A stretch of 9,970 nt of DNA from Clostridia bacterium (GTDB taxonomy: Bacteria > Bacillota > Clostridia > Oscillospirales > CAG-272). Below, piece by piece: positions 1 through 5,857 of this stretch. The notes below the pieces were generated by a model that saw only the letters and a program-made list of their open reading frames with translations, did no database searches and was not told the DNA's origin. The stretch is from the NCBI GenBank assembly GCA_029010655.1, contig JAQXKW010000035.1, positions 1 through 9,970 on the forward strand, read 5' to 3'. Made by a program: the position numbers and the translations under genes. Every line of letters starts with the position of its first letter. Position 1 is the first letter of the stretch.

Positions 1-63
1 GCAGGCGAGGCGAAGGAGATAATTCGGAAAGCTATTGAAAATTATAAAAAGCTTTATAATTAG
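1..63 (+). CDS. C-terminal fragment of an unidentified protein
   Basis: An open frame enters from the left edge and ends at a TAG stop at 61-63, giving a 20-residue lysine- and glutamate-rich tail (AGEAKEIIRKAIENYKKLYN) that looks like an amphipathic helix. The stop lies seven bases before the obgE start and the obgE ribosome binding site (AGGTGA, 62-67) overlaps it, so the two are probably cotranscribed. In many Firmicutes rpmA (ribosomal protein L27) precedes obg, but this tail does not resemble the end of L27 as I know it. I do not recognise the protein. Confidence 0.5.
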   Translation, partial: AGEAKEIIRKAIENYKKLYN

Positions 64-70
64 GTGACTT

Positions 71-1357
71 ATGTTTATTGATAAAATCGAAATTTACGTA
101 AAAGCGGGAAACGGCGGCAACGGCGCCGTTTCTTTCCGACGTGAAAAATACGTTGCAAAGGGCGGCCCCGACGGGGGCGACGGCGGCAACGGCGGAAATG
201 TGGTTTTCACCGTGGAGGAGGGCGCCAACACCCTACTCGCATTCCGCTATAAAAGAAAGTTTTTGGCGCAGAACGGCGCAAACGGCGCAGGCGGAAAAAT
301 GCACGGAAAGAACGGAGAGGATATTTACGTTTCCGTGCCCCGGGGCACCCTTATCCGTGACGCAAAAAGCGGAAGAATTATAAAGGATATGTCCGACGGA
401 GAGGACTTTGTGGTCTGCCGGGGCGGACGCGGCGGCTGGGGCAACAAGCATTTTGCAACCCCCACGAGACAGATTCCCCGTTTTGCCAAAAACGGCATTC
501 CGGGAGAGGAAAAAGAGCTTCTGCTGGAGCTTAAAATGATTGCGGACGTGGGTCTTGTAGGCATGCCCTCTGCGGGAAAAAGCTCGCTTCTTGCGGCAGT
601 ATCGGCGGCACGCCCGAAAATTGCGGACTATCATTTTACAACCCTTGAGCCTTCCCTGGGCGTGGTCAACACGGGCGAGGAGAGAGGCTTTGTTATGGCG
701 GACATTCCCGGTCTTATTGAGGGCGCCGCAGGGGGCGCGGGACTGGGACACGATTTTCTCAGGCATATAGAGCGTTGCCGTCTGCTTTTGCAGGTGGTGG
801 ACGTTTCCGGCATCGAGGGACGTGAGCCTGCGGACGATTTTGACGTAATATCAGGGGAGCTGGAGAGCTTTTCAGAGGAGCTTGCAAGCCGCCCCAGAAT
901 AATTGCCGCAAATAAATGCGACACTCTTCCCGACGGCGACAGCCAGGGACTTCGCTCCCTTCAGACCTTGGCGGACGCAATGGGCTATCCCCTGGTGAAA
1001 ATATCCACCGCCACAAGAGAGGGTCTGCCGGAGCTTCTGCGGCTTATTGAAGACACCTTGAGAGAGCTTCCTCCCGTAACGGTTTACGAGAGCGAGGTTT
1101 TACCCGAGGAGGAAACCTACAACGATGCCCGCCCCGAGGACACGCAGATAAAGATTGCGGACGACGGCGCATACGAATGCACCGGAAAATGGCTTGAAAA
1201 GCTCTGCGGAAGAATATATTTTGACGACAGGGAATCCCTCATGTATTTCCAGAAGTCGCTGAACGACGCAGGAATTATAGAAAAGCTCCGCGAGGCGGGG
1301 TGCTCCGAGGGCGATACAGTCAGAATGTTCGATATAGAATTCGATTTCGTTGACTGA
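71..1357 (+). CDS. obgE: ObgE/CgtA, ribosome-assembly GTPase
   Basis: Obg-family GTPase of 428 residues, the normal length. The family acts in late assembly of the 50S subunit and in stress and (p)ppGpp responses, in the cytoplasm bound to the ribosome. The N-terminal glycine-rich Obg fold is clear (residues 1 to about 157, starting MFIDKIEIYVKAGNGGNG). The G domain follows, with G1 GMPSAGKSS (164-172), a switch-I segment ending FTTLEP, G3 DIPG (211-214) and G4 NKCD (281-284). The last 80 or so residues form the OCT domain (about 347-425) typical of Gram-positive Obg. The start is supported by AGGTGA at 62-67, with a short 3-base spacer. The stop overlaps the next start by one base (TGATG), which points to translational coupling with the rRNA methyltransferase. 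All GTPase motifs are intact. Confidence 0.97.
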   Translation: MFIDKIEIYVKAGNGGNGAVSFRREKYVAKGGPDGGDGGNGGNVVFTVEEGANTLLAFRYKRKFLAQNGANGAGGKMHGKNGEDIYVSVPRGTLIRDAKSGRIIKDMSDGEDFVVCRGGRGGWGNKHFATPTRQIPRFAKNGIPGEEKELLLELKMIADVGLVGMPSAGKSSLLAAVSAARPKIADYHFTTLEPSLGVVNTGEERGFVMADIPGLIEGAAGGAGLGHDFLRHIERCRLLLQVVDVSGIEGREPADDFDVISGELESFSEELASRPRIIAANKCDTLPDGDSQGLRSLQTLADAMGYPLVKISTATREGLPELLRLIEDTLRELPPVTVYESEVLPEEETYNDARPEDTQIKIADDGAYECTGKWLEKLCGRIYFDDRESLMYFQKSLNDAGIIEKLREAGCSEGDTVRMFDIEFDFVD

Positions 1358-2724
1358 TGATACCCGAAAAATTCAAAGAAACAATGAAGCCCCTTTTGGG
1401 GGAGGATTTCGAAAGCTTTGCCGACGCGCTTGAAAACTCCCCTGCTGTAAGGGGCTTTCGGGTGAACACCCTGAAAATATCGGACGGCGATTTTGAAAAA
1501 TGCGCCGCCTTCAGCGCTGAGAAAATAGACGAAATCCCAAACGGGTACATATTCCGTGAAGAAAAGGTGGGCTCTGACCCCTTGCACCATGCAGGGGCTT
1601 TCTATGTTCAGGACCCCTCTGCCATGGCAACCGTGGCGGCGGCAAGGGAGTATATCCCTTGTGACTCCTTAATGCTTGACCTTTGCGCCGCCCCCGGCGG
1701 AAAATCCACACAGCTTGCAGCTCTTGCCCCGGACGGCTTTCTCATTTCCAATGAAATATCCCCCGCACGGGCAAAAATCCTCCGTGGGAATATGGAAAGA
1801 ATGGGGGTAAGAAACTCTGCGGTAACATGTGCTGATACCTCCCTTTTTGCGAAAGAATTTCCCGAAGCCTTTGATTTTGTGCTGTGCGACGCTCCCTGCT
1901 CCGGCGAGGGCATGATGAGAAAATATAACGAGGAAGCGGCAAAAAACTGGAGCGAGGAAAACGTAGCCCTTTGTGCCGCACGGCAGAAGGAAATCCTTGA
2001 AAACGCCGCAAAATGCACCGCCCCCGGCGGAATTCTTGTGTATTCCACCTGCACCTTTAACCTTTCTGAAAACGAAATGACGGTGGACGCTTTTCTAAGC
2101 CGTCACGGGGAATTTTCCCTTGTGCCGGCGGACGGAAAAATAGCCGCTGTTACCGCCGACGGCATAAATTTTGACGGCTGTACCCACCATATGACCCTTT
2201 GCCGCCGCTTTTACCCTCACCGAAGTCGGGGCGAGGGGCAGTTTATATGTATTATGAAAAAGGCGGGGGAGCGAGGAGAGCGCATTAAAGAAAAAACGCC
2301 GCTCAGCCCTCTTTCAAAGGAGGAGGAGACAGCGGCACAGGCGTTTTTTGCCGACTTTCTCGGCGGCGTCCCCGAAGGATATTTTCTCGGAATGCTTAAA
2401 AACACCGTAATGCTTTGCCCCAAAGGCGCAGTATGCCCTAAAGGGGCGGTCTTCTGCGGCGTTGCGGCAGGAGAAGTCATAAAGGGCAGATTTCAGCCCC
2501 ATCATCATCTGTTTTCCGCTTTCGGAAAGGAGTTTTTGAGAAAGGTCTGCCTTTCCTCAACCTCACCCGAAGCTCTGAAATATCTGCGGGGAGAAACCTT
2601 TTCGGCGGAGTGCGAAAACGGCTGGTGCGCCGTTATAATTGACGGCTGTGCCGCAGGCGGCGGCAAGGCGGTAGACGGCACGGTGAAAAACCATTACCCC
2701 AAGGGTCTGCGGCTGATAAGATAG
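1357..2724 (+). CDS. rsmF: RsmF/YebU-type 16S rRNA m5C methyltransferase
   Basis: Member of the NOL1/NOP2/Sun family (455 residues), which transfers a methyl group from S-adenosylmethionine to cytosine C5 in 16S rRNA near the decoding site. The N-terminal segment MIPEKFKETMKPLLGEDFESF is typical of RsmF. The SAM-binding motif DLCAAPGGKST starts at residue 108. The motif IV PC cysteine (DAPCSGEGMMRK) is Cys181 and the motif VI catalytic TC cysteine (YSTCTF) is Cys232. The C-terminal 130 or so residues, ending NHYPKGLRLIR, match the PUA-like extension of long RsmF proteins rather than the short RsmB form. No clear ribosome binding site precedes the ATG at 1357; it overlaps the obgE stop (TGATG), so initiation is probably coupled. 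Which cytosines it modifies cannot be read from sequence: the enterococcal and Thermus enzymes modify several, the E. coli enzyme one. An in-frame duplication lies at 2416-2451. Confidence 0.93.
   Translation: MIPEKFKETMKPLLGEDFESFADALENSPAVRGFRVNTLKISDGDFEKCAAFSAEKIDEIPNGYIFREEKVGSDPLHHAGAFYVQDPSAMATVAAAREYIPCDSLMLDLCAAPGGKSTQLAALAPDGFLISNEISPARAKILRGNMERMGVRNSAVTCADTSLFAKEFPEAFDFVLCDAPCSGEGMMRKYNEEAAKNWSEENVALCAARQKEILENAAKCTAPGGILVYSTCTFNLSENEMTVDAFLSRHGEFSLVPADGKIAAVTADGINFDGCTHHMTLCRRFYPHRSRGEGQFICIMKKAGERGERIKEKTPLSPLSKEEETAAQAFFADFLGGVPEGYFLGMLKNTVMLCPKGAVCPKGAVFCGVAAGEVIKGRFQPHHHLFSAFGKEFLRKVCLSSTSPEALKYLRGETFSAECENGWCAVIIDGCAAGGGKAVDGTVKNHYPKGLRLIR
2416..2451 (+). repeat. In-frame 18-bp tandem duplication in rsmF
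   Basis: Two adjacent 18-base units (2416-2433 and 2434-2451) each encode CPKGAV (residues 354-359 and 360-365). The DNA copies differ at four positions, all synonymous third codon positions (CCC/CCT, GGC/GGG, GCA/GCG, GTA/GTC). This suggests an old duplication kept under protein-level constraint, in the linker before the C-terminal domain. Confidence 0.8.
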
Positions 2725-2820
2725 AGGTTGGCGACCGGCTGACAGACGGCGGCGGAGCCGCCCAATGCGTATGAAGTGTTTTACGAATGTGCAAGACAGT
2801 TTAAAGATAACTTATGAAAA

Positions 2821-2856
2821 GAGGCGCCGCAGGTGGTGTGTCACCTGCGACGCCTC
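2821..2856. terminator. Bidirectional terminator between rsmF and pduL
   Basis: A 15-bp stem with one mismatch has arms GAGGCGCCGCAGGTG (2821-2835) and CACCTGCGACGCCTC (2842-2856) and a 6-base loop. On the plus strand it is followed by TATTTGT; on the minus strand by TTTTCATAAG. It sits between convergent genes, about 97 bases after rsmF and 67 bases after the pduL stop, so it can end both transcripts. The minus-strand T-run is the better one. Confidence 0.85.
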
Positions 2857-2876
2857 TATTTGTATGAATTTTTATT

Positions 2877-2913
2877 AAAGTTTCTTTGCCGCCTTTCTTT
2901 TCAAAGAAAGGCG
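2877..2913 (-). repeat. Reduced copy C of the 3'-UTR hairpin repeat, after pduL
   Basis: A perfect inverted repeat with 11-base arms (CGCCTTTCTTT, 2890-2900, and AAAGAAAGGCG, 2903-2913) lies 9 bases downstream of the pduL stop. On its plus-strand left side is AAAGTTTCTTTG (2877-2888), resembling the AAAGTTTTTTGGG that begins the repeats at 5764 and 8822. The conserved right half of those repeats (the nested GGA-loop hairpin) is absent. On the minus strand the order gene, hairpin, AAACTTT, terminator matches the two full copies. I call it related from layout and partial identity only; an independent simple hairpin is possible. Confidence 0.5.
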
Positions 2914-2922
2914 AAAAATCCT

Positions 2923-3495
2923 TTACAGAATAATCTCTCCGTAGCATTCGCCGAAAGCGCATGCCGCATTTGCTTCGTCGGTGTCAATGTGCATTGCCGC
3001 AGAGAAATTGGGATTAACTCTTACAACAACGTCGCCGAAAACGGTGGTTCTGGTGTCGTTTTCAATCTTAACGGAAACGATCTGCTTGTCCTCAACGCCT
3101 GCCGCCGCCGCTTCTTCGGGAGTAAAGTGAATGTGACGCTTTGCAACGATTACGCCCTCGGAAATTTCAACCTCGCCGCAGGGTCCCACGATTTTGCAGG
3201 GAGCGCTTCCGGCAACATCGCCGCTTTCACGGACGGGTGCGGTAACGCCCAGGGTTCTGGCGTCGGTAAAGGATACCTCAACCTGGGTAGCCTTTCTTGC
3301 AGGTCCGAGGATAATAACGTTTGCAATGGATTTTTTGGGTCCTACAAGGGTAACTCTTTCTTCGCAGGCGAACTGTCCGGGCTGGCTCAGCGCCTTTTTG
3401 AAGGTGAGAGCGGCGCCCTTTCCGAACAGGGTTTCAATGTGTTCGTCGGAAAGATGTACGTGACGCGCACTTGTTTCAACAAGAACTTTTGACAT
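2923..3495 (-). CDS. pduL: PduL-type phosphate acyltransferase (phosphotransacetylase)
   Basis: Phosphate propanoyltransferase family (190 residues), which interconverts acyl-CoA plus phosphate with acyl phosphate plus CoA. Outside microcompartments it serves as the phosphotransacetylase that works with acetate kinase to make ATP. The two half-barrel signatures are visible: ETSARHVHLS (His12, His14) and AKRHIHFTPEEA (His121, His123), plus the C-terminal MHIDTDEANA (His169). These histidines belong to the family's zinc-binding set. The protein begins directly at the first barrel, without the N-terminal encapsulation peptide of microcompartment PduL, and no shell genes are nearby, so a cytosolic housekeeping role is inferred. 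The start is set by AAGGAGAT (3504-3511), 8 bases upstream. It has its own promoter at 3531-3559 and a terminator at 2821-2856. Confidence 0.93.
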   Translation of the reverse strand: MSKVLVETSARHVHLSDEHIETLFGKGAALTFKKALSQPGQFACEERVTLVGPKKSIANVIILGPARKATQVEVSFTDARTLGVTAPVRESGDVAGSAPCKIVGPCGEVEISEGVIVAKRHIHFTPEEAAAAGVEDKQIVSVKIENDTRTTVFGDVVVRVNPNFSAAMHIDTDEANAACAFGECYGEIIL

Positions 3496-3530
3496 GGCTT
3501 TTTATCTCCTTAAAATTAATTTCTCCCACC

Positions 3531-3559
3531 ATTATACCACCGGATATTCCCTAAATCAA
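3531..3559 (-). promoter_or_regulatory. Sigma-A promoter of pduL
   Basis: On the minus strand TTGATT (3554-3559) and TATAAT (3531-3536) are separated by exactly 17 bases. The -10 box is preceded by TGG (an extended -10). The predicted start is near 3525, leaving a 5' UTR of about 30 bases with an AAGGAGAT ribosome binding site. No operator-like palindrome is evident, consistent with strong constitutive expression. Confidence 0.85.
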
Positions 3560-3576
3560 CACGATTTTTCAATTTT

Positions 3577-4164
3577 TTACAGCTTATCGGCAAGGATAAT
3601 CCACCGGTAGGTGGCAGGGGCATAGCGGCGCAGGGTGGAGAACGGAGTAAATGCGGTGACGGTGTTGGTATATTTGTAAAAGGTTACGCCGTCGTCGGTA
3701 ACGCCCTGCACATCAGGCTCCGAAACGTTGCTGCTTTTCATGCCTTCGCCGTAGCGGTATATGCAGATGCCTGCTGCCGTGTTTGAAATCAGGGAATATT
3801 TTGAATTCTCTCCGGTGAGCGGACGGTTATTATCGTCCGACTGCTCGTATGTTCCGCAGAAAATAAGACATGAGCACAGAATCTCGCTTGTAGAGGTTAC
3901 GGAGCCTTCTCCGTTTTCCGGGTAGAGGAGAATACACTTGGGAATACACCCCGAATTGTGCTCTACCTCAAAAATTTGCGTTTCCTCGGTAAAATCAACC
4001 GTGCCGGTGGTAATTTTCAGGGGCAGATCCCCCAAATAGCCCTCTGCCAGGGAGGTTAATGCCTGAAAAAGGCTTGTGTCCGATTTTCCCGTGGTGCCGT
4101 TGGCGCAGGCTATTGCCTCGCTTATTTTCGAGGCGATTTGGGACAGTTTATCGGGAATGTTCAC
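3577..4164 (-). CDS. Phage-tail-associated hypothetical protein
   Basis: A 195-residue protein with no catalytic motif or signal peptide that I recognise. Residues 1-45 form a likely alpha-helical segment (DKLSQIASKISEAIACANG, then TGKSDTSLFQALTSLAEGY), a pattern common in small proteins encoded beside phage tail fibres in Clostridia. The remainder is beta-rich, with aromatic residues near the C-terminus (YAPATYRWIILADKL). The start is a GTG at 4162-4164 overlapping the upstream stop as GTGA. A strong GGAGGT lies 8 bases before it, so the pair is translationally coupled and likely forms one structure. The gene ends 18 bases before the pduL -35 box and I see no terminator of its own, so read-through into pduL is possible. 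Function unknown; the tail assignment is inference from context and sequence style. Confidence 0.75.
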   Translation of the reverse strand: MNIPDKLSQIASKISEAIACANGTTGKSDTSLFQALTSLAEGYLGDLPLKITTGTVDFTEETQIFEVEHNSGCIPKCILLYPENGEGSVTSTSEILCSCLIFCGTYEQSDDNNRPLTGENSKYSLISNTAAGICIYRYGEGMKSSNVSEPDVQGVTDDGVTFYKYTNTVTAFTPFSTLRRYAPATYRWIILADKL

Positions 4165-5264
4165 GCTTCGTTACCTCCTATCAGTGAAAGTATGCCGTCC
4201 AAAGCGCTGTCCGCACCGCAAAGAGATGCTCCCAGCTCTTTCAGCGCTCCCTCCACCGTCTTTTCCGTAAAATAACCCTCCGAGTCGGCAATGGCGCAGT
4301 CCTGCTTGTCTTTTATCATGTAATCAACCGCTTCAACGGTGGGCGGAGCGGTTAAATAGTAATCCTCGTCATATATAAGGGAGGGCGGGGCGTATTCCGG
4401 CACATACTCAACTCTTGCGCTCCCGCTTGACTTCTTATAGTATATTCTGATGGCGTATTTTATGAAGGAAGGGTTTGTATAAAAGCCCTTAATCACTATT
4501 CCGGTGCCGGTGTTGGAGCAGAGGGCGGGGATGACCGTATAATATTGAGAGGTCTCGCTGTCGTGATATTTTAAGAATACCGTGCAGTCGGGGCTGTCGT
4601 TGCAGATTTCCCTGAGAGAGGGCACTAAATATTCGAAGCTTTCTCCCTCTGCGGGCTTGTGGACAGTCAGTAAATATACCTTGTTGAGCTTTACCCATGT
4701 GTATGCTCCGTCGACAGCGCCGGTGCATTTGTAAAAGGTGCCGTCCGTGCTGTCGATTATTACGGCTCCCACGCTTCCTGCGGTGGCGCTGTCGGGAGCT
4801 TTATCCGCCAAAAGAACTGCTTTTTCCGCCTTTGCTATCAAATCTCCCAGAACGGAAAAATCATCGGTTGCAAAAACGGCGCTGTCGTCCCGGAGTATTC
4901 CCTCAACCGTAACCCGGAATTTGGGAGAGGTCATTTCCCGCTCCGGGGTGACAATATACAGCTCGCAGTCCGCTTTCCCCGGCACTTCCAGCTCGGAGGA
5001 GGTGAAAAGGTGGGAAACGGAGCCGTCTTCGTTTACGGTGCAGGAGGACCAAAGACGGGAGCCGTCGGCTCTCCTTGCATAAAGGGTGACACAGGCGTTT
5101 GCCGGTACTGCCATGGGCTCGCCGCCGGAGGAAAGGGTAATGTTAAGCATGTGCGCTCTGTTGTCCCCCGTGCGGCACAAAAGCACCGTGCGGCTCTGGC
5201 ACGGTCTGTCCATATCAAGAATCATGCCGTGAACTAACGGTAAAGTGTTGTTATCCAAATTCAT
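4161..5264 (-). CDS. Phage baseplate upper protein (BppU)-like protein
   Basis: A 367-residue protein. The N-terminal 125 or so residues resemble the BppU N-terminal domain of phage baseplates: HMLNITLSSGGEPMAVPANA, then CVTLYARRADGSRLW and CELYIVTPEREMTSPKFRVTV. A short helix follows (DDFSVLGDLIAKAEKAVLLA, about 135-155). Next comes a segment DSATAGSVGAVIIDSTDGT ending YTWVKL, which looks like a tail-fibre/carbohydrate-facing beta module. The C-terminus carries EKTVEGALKELGAS, a phrase frequent in phage tail proteins. I start it at ATG 5262-5264 (MNLDNN) because GGAAAGGA lies just upstream; the open frame continues further but only as antisense to the neighbouring transporter gene. It overlaps the next gene by four bases. 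No other phage genes are in view, so it may be a prophage remnant or domesticated tail component. It could also be a surface adhesin using the same fold. Confidence 0.72.
   Translation of the reverse strand: MNLDNNTLPLVHGMILDMDRPCQSRTVLLCRTGDNRAHMLNITLSSGGEPMAVPANACVTLYARRADGSRLWSSCTVNEDGSVSHLFTSSELEVPGKADCELYIVTPEREMTSPKFRVTVEGILRDDSAVFATDDFSVLGDLIAKAEKAVLLADKAPDSATAGSVGAVIIDSTDGTFYKCTGAVDGAYTWVKLNKVYLLTVHKPAEGESFEYLVPSLREICNDSPDCTVFLKYHDSETSQYYTVIPALCSNTGTGIVIKGFYTNPSFIKYAIRIYYKKSSGSARVEYVPEYAPPSLIYDEDYYLTAPPTVEAVDYMIKDKQDCAIADSEGYFTEKTVEGALKELGASLCGADSALDGILSLIGGNEA
4173..4178 (-). promoter_or_regulatory. Ribosome binding site that fixes the GTG start
   Basis: On the minus strand GGAGGT lies inside the last codons of the upstream tail-like gene, 8 bases before GTG (4164-4162). 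There is no in-frame ATG close by, so this site decides a GTG start overlapping the TGA stop by four bases (GTGA). Confidence 0.85.
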
Positions 5265-5297
5265 TGTCCTTTCCGGAAAATACGTTTCGGTTATCTG

Positions 5298-5303
5298 ATT
5301 ATA
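5298..5303 (-). promoter_or_regulatory. Possible -10 box for the tail-like gene pair
   Basis: TATAAT on the minus strand, 33 bases before the proposed start at 5264. The -35 region is poor: nothing near TTGACA lies at 16-18 bases. If real, the promoter is weak or needs an activator. Confidence 0.35.
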
Positions 5304-5372
5304 AAAAACAGACGCCGAAAAGTCTCCCCGTATAGACAAAGCGGTGCGGCGCATAATAAATGCGGAGGCATT

Positions 5373-5738
5373 ATGATAGTTGCGGATATTATAGCGGGAA
5401 TAGCAATCGGAGCCCTGTCGGGAATGGGCGTGGGCGGCGCGGGGCTTCTGGTAATTTATCTGACGGCGCTGAGAGGCTTGGAGCAAAGGGCGGCGCAGGG
5501 AGTAAACCTGTATTTTTTCATTTTTGCGTCGGCGGCGTCCATGTTTGTCCATGCGGCGAAAAGGAAAATAGACCGGAAAAACGTGCTGACTGTGCTTTTG
5601 GGCGGAATGCCTGCGGCATATCTGGGGTGTCTTGCGGCGTCGGCAACAGACCCGGACATGCTGAGAAAAATATTCGGCGGCATGCTTGTGCTGACGGGAG
5701 TATCGGCTTTTTTCAAACAAAAGAAAAAGAGACGGTAA
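5373..5738 (+). CDS. Half-size TauE/SafE (TSUP) family membrane protein
   Basis: A 121-residue hydrophobic protein resembling one repeat half of TauE/SafE transporters, which export sulfite, sulfonates or other anions. About four membrane segments are visible: residues 3-30 (glycine-rich, GALSGMGVGGAGLLVIYL), 44-62, 69-88 and 97-113. It ends with a basic tail KQKKKRR. The characteristic early glycine-rich motif and QGVNLYFFIFAS are present. Full-length members are about 250 residues with two inverted halves; half-size genes are often found in adjacent pairs in Clostridia, but no partner is seen here. The start is set by GGAGG at 5364-5368, 4 bases upstream. It is divergent from the tail-like genes and convergent to the lipoprotein gene, whose likely terminator overlaps its last codons. 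It may act as a homodimer or be a truncated remnant. Substrate unknown. Confidence 0.8.
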   Translation: MIVADIIAGIAIGALSGMGVGGAGLLVIYLTALRGLEQRAAQGVNLYFFIFASAASMFVHAAKRKIDRKNVLTVLLGGMPAAYLGCLAASATDPDMLRKIFGGMLVLTGVSAFFKQKKKRR

Positions 5739-5751
5739 AATTGCCGTCTCT
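5728..5751 (-). terminator. Terminator for the lipoprotein transcript, overlapping the TauE-like 3' end
   Basis: An 8-bp perfect stem AGAGACGG / CCGTCTCT (5728-5735 with 5744-5751) has an 8-base loop that contains the TAA stop of the plus-strand gene (5736-5738). On the minus strand it is followed directly by TTTTTCTTTTG, a good T-run. On the plus strand it is followed by TCAAAAG, so it mainly serves the minus strand, about 107 bases after the lipoprotein stop and beyond repeat copy A. Confidence 0.75.
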
Positions 5752-5763
5752 CAAAAGCTTTGT

Positions 5764-5847
5764 AAAGTTTTTTGGGATTCTCATCCCCTTTTGTGGGAAA
5801 GGGGCTGAGCGGAGCGCGAGGCGGAGCCTCACATGCCGCTTAGTCTT
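5764..5847 (-). repeat. Dispersed structured repeat, copy A
   Basis: An 84-base element sharing two blocks with 8822-8907. The left block (5764-5783) is 19/20 identical; the right block (5805-5847) is 40/43 identical. Between them is a variable hairpin, CCCCTTT / AAAGGGG (5785-5791 with 5798-5804). CTCA (5780-5783) and TGAG (5806-5809) can extend it after a T-C mismatch. The right block folds as nested stems: CTGAGCG with CGCTTAG outside, and GCGAGGC with GCCTCAC inside around a GGA loop. It lies 10 bases after the lipoprotein stop and before a terminator, so it forms the 3' UTR of that transcript. Confidence 0.85.
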
Positions 5848-5857
5848 AAAATCACCG

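Noticed and set aside
2748..2762. GGCGGC-GGA-GCCGCC hairpin after rsmF, similar to the GGA-loop stem of the repeat
   Set aside because: It is not followed by a T-run, and it lies on the wrong side of hairpin C to be the missing block of that copy. Short GC-rich palindromes are common.
2765..2878. Small plus-strand open frame (MRMKCFTNVQDSL...) after rsmF
   Set aside because: It runs straight through the bidirectional terminator hairpin, lacks a ribosome binding site, and its arginine-rich middle is simply translated stem sequence.
2833..3492. Long plus-strand open frame opposite pduL
   Set aside because: It is the antisense of a clear pduL with motifs, ribosome binding site and promoter. 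Its own composition is biased and it has no recognisable domain.
3577..5264. Complete prophage
   Set aside because: Only two tail-like genes are present, and no integrase, att sites, capsid, terminase or lysis genes are visible in the window.
5265..5720. Upstream extension of the BppU-like frame, antisense to the TauE-like gene
   Set aside because: The extension is basic and low complexity, lies opposite a well-formed membrane protein, and crosses the region holding the -10 box. ATG 5264 has a ribosome binding site.
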